A stretch of 64,000 nt of DNA, from positions 3,661,501 to 3,725,500 of the forward strand of contig NZ_JAPDFL010000001.1 in the NCBI RefSeq assembly GCF_025949695.1, read 5' to 3'. This document shows, one piece after another, positions 49,237 to 58,506 of the stretch. The position numbers were made by a program, and so were the translations under genes. Origin of the DNA: Pararhodobacter zhoushanensis (GTDB lineage Bacteria > Pseudomonadota > Alphaproteobacteria > Rhodobacterales > Rhodobacteraceae). The first letter of the stretch is position 1. Each line of letters starts with the position of its first letter. A model generated the notes under the pieces. That model had not been told where the DNA came from. It saw nothing but the letters and a program-made list of their open reading frames with translations, and searched no databases.

Positions 49237-49522
49237 CTGTCAGTTTTCCAACATTCCGGGCTTGAAGACCGGCTCGCGCGGTGATTGCACGTCCTCTCGG
49301 TACGGCTAAGGCGCGACGGCCAGCGGCAGCTTGCGCCCGCAAACCCATCAACAGAACAGCATCCGCCAAAATATCAGGCCTTCAAACGCCTGACATCTGG
49401 ACCCCCGCAGGCCCGGCGCCCCCTGAAACTGCGCGCTCTCCAGACCCTTCCTTTTCCAACACATGTGCAAGAGTTGACACGCCCCCTTCCCCGCTTCACC
49501 CTGTCGCGAAACGGAGGCGCGC

Positions 49523-50446
49523 ATGATCCCTGTCCTGACCCTTGAGGCCGTTGAACCCCTGCTCGACTGGATGGCGCTGGGCGATGCGATTCTTGACGCC
49601 CACCGCCGCGCCCCGGCCCAGATCAAAGACGTGCTGATGGAGCGCGGGGCCGACCGCCTGCTGTCGCGCGCGGCGTGGATCGACGGCATGGGGCTGGGTG
49701 TAAAATCGGTGTCGGTCTTTCCCGGCAATGCCGCCAAGGGCCTGCCCAGCGTGCAGGGCGCGATGCTGGTGTTTGACGATCAGACCGGCGCGATCGAGGC
49801 GGTGATCGACAATGCCCTGATCACCAAATGGAAGACCGCCGGCGACTCGCTTCTGGGCGCGCGGCTGTTGGCGCGGCCTGACGCCCAAAGCCTGCTGATC
49901 GTCGGCGCGGGCACCGTCGCGGCCTCGCTGATCGAGGCGTATCGCGCCTGGAAACCCGATCTCGCCATCACCCTGTGGTCCCGCCGGCCTGAACCCGCGC
50001 AGGCCCTCGCCGCCCGCTTTCGGGCTGTTCGCACCACAACCGATCTGCCCGCCGCCGTGGCCGCCGCCGATATCGTCAGCACCTGCACCATGGCCACCGA
50101 CCCTTTGATCCATGGCGCATGGCTGCGCCCCGGTCAGCATCTGGACCTGATCGGCGCTTATACCCCCACCATGCGCGAGGCCGATGACGAAGCGCTGCAA
50201 CGCGGGCGGCTTTTCGTCGACAGCCGGGCGACCACGCTGGGGCATATCGGCGAGCTGATGATCCCTCTGGCCAGCGGTGCCATCAAGGACTCCGATGTGC
50301 TGGGCGATTTCCACGACCTTTCCACAGGGTCCGTCGGACGGCAGAGCCCGCAGGACATCACCGTGTTCAAGAACGGCGGCGGCGCGCATCTCGACCTGAT
50401 GACTGCCCGCATGATCCTGTCACGCTGGCGCGACGCACAGATGTAA
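49523..50446 (+). CDS. Ornithine cyclodeaminase / mu-crystallin family protein
   Basis: The 307-residue protein has KSVSVFPGNAAKGLPSVQGA, then IDNALITKWKTAGDSLLGAR with the substrate Lys and Thr/Ala region, and a Rossmann loop SLLIVGAGTVAASLIEAYRA. It ends with FKNGGGAHLDLMTARMI. Family members act as ornithine cyclodeaminases, delta1-pyrroline-2-carboxylate reductases or alanine dehydrogenases, and the exact substrate is open. GGAGG nine bases before ATG 49523 fixes the start. It stands alone. Confidence 0.88.
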   Translation: MIPVLTLEAVEPLLDWMALGDAILDAHRRAPAQIKDVLMERGADRLLSRAAWIDGMGLGVKSVSVFPGNAAKGLPSVQGAMLVFDDQTGAIEAVIDNALITKWKTAGDSLLGARLLARPDAQSLLIVGAGTVAASLIEAYRAWKPDLAITLWSRRPEPAQALAARFRAVRTTTDLPAAVAAADIVSTCTMATDPLIHGAWLRPGQHLDLIGAYTPTMREADDEALQRGRLFVDSRATTLGHIGELMIPLASGAIKDSDVLGDFHDLSTGSVGRQSPQDITVFKNGGGAHLDLMTARMILSRWRDAQM

Positions 50447-50674
50447 GCCCGCGAAACGCGGCGCCCCCGAAATCACCTGACGAGATCCCCGCACGCCACA
50501 GAGTTGCAGCAACATATCAACCTATGGTTGACGACTTTAATTTCACGCACCCAAAGGGTGCAATCTGATTAATAAGCCTCATTTGTCGATAAAATAATAC
50601 TACTTTAGGCGCGGTTCTGCCCGCGCGTTCTGCAAAACCATTGTATATCAGCAGTCTATGGGTGATGTATCACT

Positions 50675-51630
50675 ATGCCGGAGGACAAGACCCCACTTGA
50701 AACCGCCTCAGAATCCAGTGTGACGCACTCGGCTTTGCGCCATGCCCTGCGCGAAATCCGCGCCTTGTTCAGCCGCCGCTCGTTCTGGACCATCCTCGCC
50801 GGCGGGATTGTCGTGGTCACACTTTCCGGGCCGTTTTACACCCTCGAACGCTTTGCGCTGTTCGATCGGCTGGTGTTCTGGTCCCTGACCGGGATCTTCG
50901 CCACGCTGTTGATGGCCTCGCTGTCGACCCTTTCGAACGCGCTCAACCAGCGCTGGGGGCTGCCCTGGTTCGTTCCGGCGCTGATCACCGCAAGTCTGGG
51001 TATCCTGCCCGTCATGAGCCTGGTCTATCTGGCAAACCTGGTCACCAGCGGGGCCCTCCCGCGGGCGGATTCTGGAGCCTGTTTCCCTTTGTTTCGGTCC
51101 CCCTCGTCGCCATCCATTTGACCACCAACGGCTTTTTCGCCGCGAGGCGCCACTCTGTGCAAAGAGAGCATGACGCCCTGACACGGCTGGAAACCGTGCA
51201 GGACCACGCCGTCGCAGCCGCGCTGTCCCGGCATCCCCGTATGCCGCTGCCAACAGAGCCGCATTCCCCGGATCGCGGCGACAGCCCCGACACGCCGGTG
51301 CCGCTGCTGTTTGAAAAACTGCCCGAGTCACTGGGCCGCGACCTGATCAGCCTGCGCGCCCAAGACCATTATGTCGAAGTCACGACAGCTCTTGGCACCA
51401 CAACCGTCCTGTTGCGCCTGTCGGATGCCGAGCGCGACCTGATCCCGTTCAACGGCATGCGCGTTCACCGCTCGTGGTGGGTCAATCTGGACCATGTGTG
51501 CGATCTCACCCGGACCGTCGGCGGCGGCATGGAAGTGACCACCATCGACGGACAGATCATCCCTGTCGCGCGCGGCCAGCGCACCGCCGTGCGGCAGGCG
51601 CTGGACGAGCGGCGCTCGGCGGCGGAATAG
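50675..51630 (+). pseudogene. Membrane-bound LytTR-domain regulator gene with a frameshift
   Basis: The first frame (50675-51121) gives a soluble N-terminus and membrane helices (RSFWTILAGGIVVVTLSGPF, LVFWSLTGIFATLLMASLST, WFVPALITASLGILPVMSLV). Near 51060 the coding pattern moves to another frame, where the fourth helix reads GGFWSLFPFVSVPLVAIHLT and continues into FFAARRHSVQREHDALTRLE. It ends in a LytTR DNA-binding domain (SLRAQDHYVEVTTALGTTTV, NGMRVHRSWWVNLDHV). A one-base change in the CCCGCGGGCGG tract would join them into one protein of about 318 residues. The second frame could be re-initiated at the TTG overlapping the first stop (51118), but without its last helix joined. Sequence error is possible. 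Confidence 0.8.
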
Positions 51631-51633
51631 GCG

Positions 51634-52533
51634 TTACTCCAGCCGCGCCGGGAACCCGGCAGCGCGCAGGTCGGTGCCCAGCGCGTCCTCCAGCAGCTTG
51701 ACGATCTGCGTTGATTGCGCCCCGCCACCATAGGCCGCGCGCCCTTTCACAAAGGTCTGTTCGGTCATCGCGGCCAGATCCAGCGGCACGCCGAACGCCC
51801 GGCCGAACTGCATGGCAAAGCCCAGATCCTTGAGCGCAAGGTCCATGGTGAACGCGATGTCATAGCTGCCGTTCAGGATCAGCTGCCCTTCGGTTTCATG
51901 CACGAAACTGCTGCCCGATGACGCCGCGATCGCCTCCCACGCGGTTTTCAGATCCAACCCGCCGCGCTTGGCCAGCATCAGCGCCTCGCCATCCGCGACC
52001 AGATGGATGAAGGCCAGCATGTTGGTGATCACCTTGATCAGGGCCGCTGAACCCAGCGGCCCCATGTGAAAGATCCGGCTGCCCATCGCCGCAAGCGCCG
52101 GGCGGTGGCGCGCGAACAGCGCCGCCTCACCGCCCACCAGCACGGTGATCTCGGCCCGCGCGGCCAGATGCACGCCGCCGGTCACCGGGCATTCCAGCAC
52201 CCCCATCCCGGCAGTCTGCGCCCGCGCGGCCAGCCGCAGCACGTCTTCGCGGCCCAGCGTGGACATCTCGATCCAGTCGGCACCGGGGCGCATCGCGGGC
52301 AGGATCTGTTCCAGCACCGCGTCACTGACGATGGGCGACGGCAGGCAGGTGATCACCGCATCCGCGCCCCGCACCGCTTCCGCCGGCGTCTCGGCCCAGT
52401 CCACACCCAAGGCGTCGAACCGTGCGCGCAGACCGGCGTCGCGGTCGTGGACCACCAGCGACAACCCCGCCCCGGCGAGCGAGGCCGCCAGATGGCCGCC
52501 CAGATTTCCCAATCCGATGAATGCATAGCGCAT
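51634..52533 (-). CDS. NAD(P)-dependent beta-hydroxyacid dehydrogenase family protein
   Basis: The 299-residue protein matches the 3-hydroxyisobutyrate dehydrogenase family. It has the N-terminal Rossmann loop FIGLGNLGGHLAASLAGAG, DAVITCLPSPIVSDAVLEQI, the substrate motif ECPVTGGVHLA and the catalytic Lys in ALIKVITNMLAFIHLVADGE. GGAGGGCGCG precedes ATG 52533. The substrate may be tartronate semialdehyde, a hydroxyisobutyrate-like acid or another beta-hydroxyacid; the sequence alone does not tell. It converges on the LytTR gene with a 3-bp gap. Confidence 0.9.
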   Translation of the reverse strand: MRYAFIGLGNLGGHLAASLAGAGLSLVVHDRDAGLRARFDALGVDWAETPAEAVRGADAVITCLPSPIVSDAVLEQILPAMRPGADWIEMSTLGREDVLRLAARAQTAGMGVLECPVTGGVHLAARAEITVLVGGEAALFARHRPALAAMGSRIFHMGPLGSAALIKVITNMLAFIHLVADGEALMLAKRGGLDLKTAWEAIAASSGSSFVHETEGQLILNGSYDIAFTMDLALKDLGFAMQFGRAFGVPLDLAAMTEQTFVKGRAAYGGGAQSTQIVKLLEDALGTDLRAAGFPARLE

Positions 52534-52630
52534 CGCGCCCTCCGTGCCTGCCCGCTCTCAGGCTGGCACAGACACGCAGGGCTGCGCGCTTATCCGCGAC
52601 ATACGCGTGTCGCTGACCGGCAAAGGCCGG

Positions 52631-53050
52631 TCAGTTGCCCACGCGGGCGTGCGCCTGAAGGGGCATCGAGGGCGTGTCCAGACAGGTGCCGTAAACCCCG
52701 GCAAAATCGGACGGGAAACCGTCGTTCACGAAGGTGATGGTGAAGGTGCCCCAGAAATCCGACTTGCTGCCCAGCGGATCGACCATCTGCGTCACGCAGG
52801 CTGTGTCGCTTTCCGCTGCAATCCACACCCCGGTATACGAGCCGCGCCCGCCCATCATGTCGCGCGCCAGCCCCGGCACGATCAGGCGCAGCAGGCCGTC
52901 GCCGTCACCCATGCGCAAAATGGCGTCGTCGCCGCGCGACTCTTCCCAGGCGATCTCGCCCATATTCGTGTCCCAAACCTCGTCGGCAAGGGCAGGCAGC
53001 GCGCCCAGCGCCGTGACGGCAAACAACGAAAGTGCAGCAGTCAGTCGCAT
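52631..53050 (-). CDS. Small secreted protein, unknown function
   Basis: The 139-residue protein begins MRLTAALSLFAVTALGALPA with an Ala-x-Ala cleavage site (ALA-DEV), a clean Sec signal peptide, after AAAGGAC. The mature part is acidic, has two Cys (DTACVTQ and GTCLDTP) that may form a disulfide, and reads as a small beta protein (DAILRMGDGDGLLRLIVPGL, WGTFTITFVNDGFP). No family is recognised. Similar secreted proteins are common among Rhodobacteraceae hypotheticals (impression). It is divergent from surE. Confidence 0.7.
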   Translation of the reverse strand: MRLTAALSLFAVTALGALPALADEVWDTNMGEIAWEESRGDDAILRMGDGDGLLRLIVPGLARDMMGGRGSYTGVWIAAESDTACVTQMVDPLGSKSDFWGTFTITFVNDGFPSDFAGVYGTCLDTPSMPLQAHARVGN

Positions 53051-53268
53051 GAACGGTCCTTTCAGAAATACGGGTCGCGGCAATCTTGCACGAAAACGGG
53101 CATCGCGATAGCGCGCGCCATCACGTCACCGCGTGCGTGCGCGCAACTGTGACCGCAATACCGCCCTTTTCAACGCTTTGCGCCTTGTTCACGGCTTGAG
53201 CCGCGCCTCTGTCTTGCCGCCTGTCCCGGCCTGCACTAAGCAGAACGCGACAAAAGGAAAGGCGATCC

Positions 53269-54057
53269 ATGCGCATTCTCGTGACCAACGGCGACGGCAT
53301 CAACGCCCCCGGACTCAAGGTGATCGAGGCGATCGCAGCCGAAATCGCCGGACCCGGCGGTGAGGTCTGGACCGTCGCCCCGGCCTTTGAGCAATCGGGC
53401 GTCGCCCACAAGATCAGTTACACCCATCCGATGATGATCGCCAAACTGGGCGAGCGTCGCTACGCGGCCGAGGGCAGCCCGGCCGACTGCGTGCTGGCGG
53501 GGATCTTCGACGTGCTCGACGGGGCGCGGCCTGATCTGGTGCTGTCAGGGGTCAACCGGGGCAACAACTCGGCCGAGAACACGCTCTATTCCGGCACCAT
53601 CGGCGGCGCGATGGAAGCCGCCCTGCAAGGCCTGAAGGCCATCGCGCTGTCACAATACATCGGCCCGCGCTCGCAGGACATGGACGGCGGGATGTTCGAA
53701 CCCGCCGTAGCGCATGGCGTCTCGGTGGTGCGGGCACTGATCGACAAGGGCCTGTGGGAAGACGAAGACTACCGCGTCTTCTATAACGTCAACTTCCCGC
53801 CGGTTCCCGCCGATGAGGTCAAGGGCATGAAGGTCGCAGCGCAGGGCTTTCGCAAGAACACCTCGTTCGGGGTCGAGCCGCATATCTCGCCCTCGGGCCG
53901 CAAGTTCCTGTGGATCAAGGGCGGCCCGCAGAACGTCGCCACCAAGCCCGGCACCGATGCGGCCGCAGATCTGGACGGCTGGGTGTCGATCACGCCGATG
54001 CGCTGCGATCTGACGGCGCATGACACGCTCGACCTGCTGCGCGAGCGACTCGAATGA
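53269..54057 (+). CDS. surE: 5'/3'-nucleotidase SurE with a changed metal-site residue
   Basis: The 262-residue SurE starts [15 protein letters not shown]. The family normally reads N-D-D-G-[IV], where both Asp residues bind the metal. Here the first is Gly (codon GGC where GAC is expected), while the second Asp, the Ser in FEQSGVAH and the Asn in [13 protein letters not shown] are present. Other family segments are intact ([31 protein letters not shown]). Activity may be reduced or lost. It begins the surE-pcm-nlpD-like block and overlaps pcm as ATGA. GGAAAGG lies before the start. Confidence 0.93.
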   Translation: MRILVTNGDGINAPGLKVIEAIAAEIAGPGGEVWTVAPAFEQSGVAHKISYTHPMMIAKLGERRYAAEGSPADCVLAGIFDVLDGARPDLVLSGVNRGNNSAENTLYSGTIGGAMEAALQGLKAIALSQYIGPRSQDMDGGMFEPAVAHGVSVVRALIDKGLWEDEDYRVFYNVNFPPVPADEVKGMKVAAQGFRKNTSFGVEPHISPSGRKFLWIKGGPQNVATKPGTDAAADLDGWVSITPMRCDLTAHDTLDLLRERLE

Positions 54058-54701
54058 CAGAGGCCGAACGCGCTGAGCAGATCATGCGCTTCATCTACAC
54101 GCTGCGCTCGCGCGGCGTGACCGACCCTGCTGTGCTGCGCGCCATGGAAAAGATCGACCGGGGCGCCTTTGTCACCGGCATCTTTGCCGAGCGTGCCTAT
54201 GAAGACACCCCGCTGCCCATTGCCTGCGGTCAGACCATCTCGCAGCCCTCGATCGTCGCCCTGATGACCGAAGCGCTGGAAGTGAACGCCCGTGACAAGG
54301 TGCTCGAGGTCGGCACCGGCTCGGGCTATCAGGCCGCGATCCTCAGCCAGCTGGCGCGCCGGGTCTATACGGTCGAGCGTCACCGCGCCCTGATCAGCGA
54401 GGCACGCGCGGCCTTTAACCGGCTGAATTTGCACAACATCACCGCGATTGCCTCGGATGGCAGCTTTGGTCTGCCCGATCAGGCACCGTTTGACCGCATC
54501 ATCGTCACCGCCGCCGCCGAAGACCCGCCCGGCCCCTTGCTGGCGCAGTTGCGCGTCGGCGGGATCATGATCGTGCCGGTGGGCCAGTCGGACGCCGTGC
54601 AAAGCCTGATCAAAGTGCGCAAACTCGACAGCGGCTTTGACTATGAAGAACTGCGCCCGGTGCGCTTTGTGCCGCTGCTGGAAGGCATGGCCAAGGACTG
54701 A
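54054..54701 (+). CDS. pcm: Protein-L-isoaspartate O-methyltransferase
   Basis: The 215-residue repair methyltransferase shows [20 protein letters not shown] and [20 protein letters not shown] (the G-Q-T-I-S-Q-P motif), the SAM loop [20 protein letters not shown], and [20 protein letters not shown]. It methylates isoaspartyl residues in damaged proteins. The order surE-pcm-nlpD is also found in Escherichia coli, here without rpoS. Translation is coupled to surE. Confidence 0.96.
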   Translation: MTEAERAEQIMRFIYTLRSRGVTDPAVLRAMEKIDRGAFVTGIFAERAYEDTPLPIACGQTISQPSIVALMTEALEVNARDKVLEVGTGSGYQAAILSQLARRVYTVERHRALISEARAAFNRLNLHNITAIASDGSFGLPDQAPFDRIIVTAAAEDPPGPLLAQLRVGGIMIVPVGQSDAVQSLIKVRKLDSGFDYEELRPVRFVPLLEGMAKD

Positions 54702-54862
54702 CGCGGGGCGGAAGAGGGCGTTCCTCACGATATCCTCAGCGAAAATCCACTACACGTTGTGGTGATGGGGTGTATCACCCCTATTTTTCGGCTATAAAAG
54801 GCGAAAGCCCCGCGCATGCCGGATGTCTGGTTGCAGACGGGACAAGAAACGGCGTGGACAGA

Positions 54863-56041
54863 ATGAGCAGACAAGACTTGGGCACCTCCGGCAAAACCCC
54901 GATCCGTGCAACCCGCACCCTGACGCTGCTTGCGTCGGCCAGCCTCGTGCTGGCCGCTTGCGGCTCCAGCTCGACCCTCGACTGGGACCTGCGGCCGTCG
55001 GACCGGTTCTCGACCTCGGACGCCGCCCGCGACGCCACCGGCTCGCGGCCTGCGCCGGATGCACGCGGCGTGATCTCGTACCCGGGCTATCAGGTCGCGG
55101 TGGCGCAGCGCGGCGAAAGCGTCGGCGATATCGCCGCCCGACTGGGGCTGGATGCGGCCACGCTGGCCCGGCATAACGCCATCGCCCCCGACACCGCCCT
55201 GCGCGGCGGCGAGCTGCTCGTGCTGCCTTCGCGCGTCGGCGATGCCACCGACTCCATAACCTCGACGCCCCTGGCCCCCATGACCCCGGCTGGCAGCGAA
55301 CCGCTGCGCCACACGGTCGAGCGCGGCGAAAGCGCCTTTACCATCGCGCGCCTCTACGGCATCACCCCGCGCTCGCTGGCCGACTGGAACGGCTTGCCCG
55401 CAGATATGAGCGTGCGCGAAGGCCAGATCCTGGTGATCCCGGTCACGCAAACGGCGGCTGTCGCGGGCGCACCGCTGAACGCGGCCGGCGTCACCACCCC
55501 GACGCCTGTGGCGCTGCCGGCCACCGAGACGGCGCCGGCCACGACATCGCAGCCCGGCATGGGCTCACCGACCCCGGTCCCGCCCTCGGCCACCACGCCG
55601 CTGCCGACCAACACCAACCCGACACCGGCCGGTCAGGGCACCACCACGCCGCAGGCACCGGTCGCCGACATGAGCAGCCAGCGCACGCAAACCTCGCGTC
55701 TGGCGATGCCCGTGCAGGGCCGCATCATCCGCGCCTATGCGCAAGGGCGCAACGACGGCATCGGCATCGGCGCCCCGGCGGGCACGTCGGTGACCGCGGC
55801 GGCGGCAGGCACGGTTGCGGCAATCACCCAGGACACCGATCAGGTGCCGATCCTGGTGATCCGCCATGACAACAACCTGCTGACGGTCTACGCCAATATC
55901 GACGACATCCGTGTCGCCCGCGGCGACCGCGTGACCCGCGGCCAGACCATCGCCACCGTGCGCGGCGGCGATCCGTCGTTCCTGCATTTCGAGGTCCGCG
56001 AGGGCTTTGAAAGCGTCGACCCGATGCCCTATCTGCAGTAA
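54863..56041 (+). CDS. LysM/M23-domain lipoprotein (NlpD-like, degenerate active site)
   Basis: The 392-residue lipoprotein has the lipobox LVLAACG, two LysM peptidoglycan-binding modules (VAVAQRGESVGDIAARLGLD and HTVERGESAFTIARLYGITP), a long Pro/Thr-rich linker and a C-terminal M23-like domain (GRIIRAYAQGRNDGIGIGAP, LLTVYANIDDIRVARGDRVT, FLHFEVREG). The metal ligands are largely missing: G-I-G-I-G replaces H-x-G-I-D, and the first His of H-x-H is Phe-Leu. It is therefore probably not an endopeptidase but an activator of cell-wall amidases, as NlpD and EnvC are. Its place after surE-pcm fits NlpD. The start at 54863 has no strong ribosome binding site. Confidence 0.88.
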   Translation: MSRQDLGTSGKTPIRATRTLTLLASASLVLAACGSSSTLDWDLRPSDRFSTSDAARDATGSRPAPDARGVISYPGYQVAVAQRGESVGDIAARLGLDAATLARHNAIAPDTALRGGELLVLPSRVGDATDSITSTPLAPMTPAGSEPLRHTVERGESAFTIARLYGITPRSLADWNGLPADMSVREGQILVIPVTQTAAVAGAPLNAAGVTTPTPVALPATETAPATTSQPGMGSPTPVPPSATTPLPTNTNPTPAGQGTTTPQAPVADMSSQRTQTSRLAMPVQGRIIRAYAQGRNDGIGIGAPAGTSVTAAAAGTVAAITQDTDQVPILVIRHDNNLLTVYANIDDIRVARGDRVTRGQTIATVRGGDPSFLHFEVREGFESVDPMPYLQ

Positions 56042-56109
56042 ACGGGCGAGGGGTTTCGCCTTCGGCCAGAACGGCTGACGCCGTCCCGCCCTCACGCGAC
56101 CCACGCGCC

Positions 56110-56300
56110 GCCTTGCGGCGGCGCAGGGGCATTCTGCCCCCTCGGCCCGTGCCGGGCCTCACCCCCTGAGGATATTTCAAGAGCAAAGAAAGCGCGGTTA
56201 ACCGTTCCTTAACCACCATTTTCTGTCTGAAAATATCCTCCAGGAGGGTCCGGGAGGATGGAAAATCCTCCCGGGCGGGTCCGGGCGGCAGCCCGGCGCG
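56110..56300. repeat. Dispersed hairpin repeat, copies 5 (plus) and 6 (minus)
   Basis: Copy 5 (plus) has GGGGCATTCTGCCCC, CGGCCCGTGCCGGGCC, then CACCCCCTGAGGATATTTC. Copy 6 is on the minus strand and reads GGGCTGCCGCCCGGACCC, a GGGAGGATTTTCCATCCTCCC hairpin and the tail GGAGGATATTTTCAGACAGA at 56222-56241. Copy 6 is nearly identical to copy 1 in its tail. Confidence 0.7.
56198..56212. promoter_or_regulatory. CtrA-like TTAA-N7-TTAA site
   Basis: TTAACCGTTCCTTAA has the exact spacing of the Caulobacter CtrA full site. It lies between two inverted repeats, 161 bp upstream of prfA. A single match of this kind can occur by chance. Confidence 0.3.
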
Positions 56301-56372
56301 GCGCGAGGCCCCTCGATGGGGCCGAGCGCCGCTCCCCTTGACGTAACCGCCCCGCACCGGCACATCCGCTGC

Positions 56373-57428
56373 ATGCTGCCCAAAGACACGCTCGATCAGA
56401 TCACCCGCCGCTTTGAGTATCTCGAAGCACAGCTTGCCGCCGGGGCCGATCCGTCGCGGCTGGCCGATCTGGGCCGGGAGTATCAGGAGCTCAAGCCCGT
56501 CACCGCCGCCATTGCCGAGTGGCGCCACGCCCGGGCGCAGCGGGTCGAGGCCGAGGCGATGCTCGCCGACCCCGAAATGAGGGCTCTTGCGCAAGACGAG
56601 CTCTGGGCGCTTGACCAGCGCCTGCCCGCGCTGGAGGCTGAGCTGAAGCGCGCGCTTCTGCCCAAGGACATCGCCGACGAGCGCCCCGCCATTCTGGAAA
56701 TCCGCCCCGGCACCGGCGGCGACGAGGCCGCGCTTTTTGCCGCCGACTTGCTGCGGATGTACCAGCGCTATGCCGACACCCGCGGCTGGCGTTGCGAGAT
56801 GATCGCCTTTGCAGAGACCGAACTGGGCGGGTTGCGCGAAGCCGTCATGCGGGTTGTGGGCGACGGTGTCTTCGCCCGGCTCAAGTTCGAATCCGGCGTC
56901 CACCGTGTCCAGCGCGTTCCCGTCACCGAATCCGGTGGCCGGATCCATACCTCGGCCGCCACCGTCGCCGTGCTGCCGGAAGCCTCCGAGGTCGATCTAG
57001 ACATCCCCGACAGCGATCTGCGCATCGACACCATGCGCGCCTCGGGCGCCGGGGGTCAGCACGTCAACACCACCGATTCCGCCGTGCGTATCACCCACCT
57101 GCCCACCGGCATCATCGTCACCAGTTCCGAGAAATCCCAGCACCGCAACCGCGCGCTGGCGATGGAGGTGCTGCGCGCGCGGCTCTTCGACCTTGAGCGC
57201 CGCCGTCAGGATGACGCCCGCGCCGCCGACCGCAAGGCGCAGGTCGGCTCGGGCGACCGGTCCGAGCGCATCCGCACCTATAATTTCCCACAAGGCCGCC
57301 TGACCGACCACCGCATCAACCTGACGCTCTACGCCTTGGCGCAGATCGTCGCGGGCGATCTGGACCCGGTAATCGAGCCGCTGATCGCGCAGGATCAGGC
57401 CGACCGTCTGGCCGAGCTGGAGCAATGA
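56373..57428 (+). CDS. prfA: Peptide chain release factor 1
   Basis: The 351-residue RF1 recognises UAA and UAG. The catalytic GGQ motif is in [19 protein letters not shown]. The N-terminal coiled coil ([20 protein letters not shown]) and [20 protein letters not shown] are typical. The Q of GGQ is the substrate of PrmC, encoded next with an ATGA overlap. I chose ATG 56373 (MLPKDTLDQ); the longer frame from 56316 lacks family similarity. Confidence 0.97.
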   Translation: MLPKDTLDQITRRFEYLEAQLAAGADPSRLADLGREYQELKPVTAAIAEWRHARAQRVEAEAMLADPEMRALAQDELWALDQRLPALEAELKRALLPKDIADERPAILEIRPGTGGDEAALFAADLLRMYQRYADTRGWRCEMIAFAETELGGLREAVMRVVGDGVFARLKFESGVHRVQRVPVTESGGRIHTSAATVAVLPEASEVDLDIPDSDLRIDTMRASGAGGQHVNTTDSAVRITHLPTGIIVTSSEKSQHRNRALAMEVLRARLFDLERRRQDDARAADRKAQVGSGDRSERIRTYNFPQGRLTDHRINLTLYALAQIVAGDLDPVIEPLIAQDQADRLAELEQ

Positions 57429-58255
57429 CTGCCGCCGAGGCCCTGCGCACCGCTGTGGCGCAACTGGCCGCTGCCGGGGTTCCGGACCCCGCCCGCGACG
57501 CCCGCCTGCTGCTGGCCCACGCGATGGGCATCGCGCCGGACCGCGTGACCCTGCACCTGCCCGACGCACTCTCGCCGGACGCCAGCGCCCGCTACGCCGA
57601 CGCCCTCGCCCGCCGATCCGCCCGTCACCCGGTCAGTCACATCACCGGCCAGCGGCTGTTCTGGGGCCGCTCGTTCCGCGTCACGCCCGATGTGCTCGAC
57701 CCGCGCCCCGAAACCGAAACGCTGATCGCCGAGGCGCTGAGCCGCCCTTTCACCCGCGTGCTCGATCTGGGCACCGGCTCGGGCGCGATCCTGCTGACGT
57801 TGCTGGCCGAGCGCCCCCTGGCCACCGGCCTTGCCACCGACCTTTCTCCCGCCGCCCTGACCGTGGCGCAAGTCAACGCCGAGGCGCTGGCCCTCACCCC
57901 CCGCGCCCGCTTCACCCTCTCGGACTGGTTGGCCAGCGTTGAGGGTCTTTTCGACCTCATCGTCTCGAACCCGCCCTATATCGCCGAGTCCGAGATGACC
58001 GCCCTCTCGCCCGAAGTGCTGCACGAGCCGCGCATGGCGCTGACCCCCGGCGGCGACGGGCTGGCCCCCTACCGGGCCCTTGCCAGCGCCGCCCCGCGCC
58101 ACCTGACCCCCGGTGGTCGCTTGATGGTCGAGATCGGCCCGACACAGGGCGAACAGGTCGCGGAACTCTTCGCCGGTGGCGGTCTGCAGGCCGTGCAGAT
58201 CTTGCCGGACCTCGATGGCCGGGACCGCGTCGTGAGCGCGCACCGCGCGACATAA
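57425..58255 (+). CDS. prmC: Release factor glutamine N5-methyltransferase
   Basis: The 276-residue enzyme methylates the GGQ glutamine of release factors. It has the N-terminal helical domain ([16 protein letters not shown]), [20 protein letters not shown], the SAM loop [20 protein letters not shown] and the signature SNPPYI in [16 protein letters not shown]. It is translationally coupled to prfA. Confidence 0.97.
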   Translation: MTAAEALRTAVAQLAAAGVPDPARDARLLLAHAMGIAPDRVTLHLPDALSPDASARYADALARRSARHPVSHITGQRLFWGRSFRVTPDVLDPRPETETLIAEALSRPFTRVLDLGTGSGAILLTLLAERPLATGLATDLSPAALTVAQVNAEALALTPRARFTLSDWLASVEGLFDLIVSNPPYIAESEMTALSPEVLHEPRMALTPGGDGLAPYRALASAAPRHLTPGGRLMVEIGPTQGEQVAELFAGGGLQAVQILPDLDGRDRVVSAHRAT

Positions 58256-58506
58256 CCCCGTCCCATGCGGCGGATTTATGCTTTTTCCGCCACGTTTTAG
58301 TGAAAACACGCAGAACTTAGCAGGTTTTTCACACATTCGGACTTGTCTAGACCAAAGTGGCGTGATTAGTCGAAGCAGAGCCGGTGCTGTTCGCGCCTCG
58401 ATCGCCGATCCACGCCGCTCAATCATTCAGACAGCCTGACCCTGTCGCGCCGCTCCTGGTGCCGCCTGTGGGTCTAACGTCCCGACCAAGGCCGGAACCC
58501 GCTTTC

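Larger units (their letters stand above)
56042..56372. other. Repeat-filled intergenic stretch between the nlpD-like gene and prfA
   Basis: No gene is present. It holds two oppositely oriented copies of the dispersed hairpin repeat (about 56110-56180 and 56217-56300) and a TTAA-N7-TTAA site between them. The prfA promoter must lie here or in the second repeat. Confidence 0.6.
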
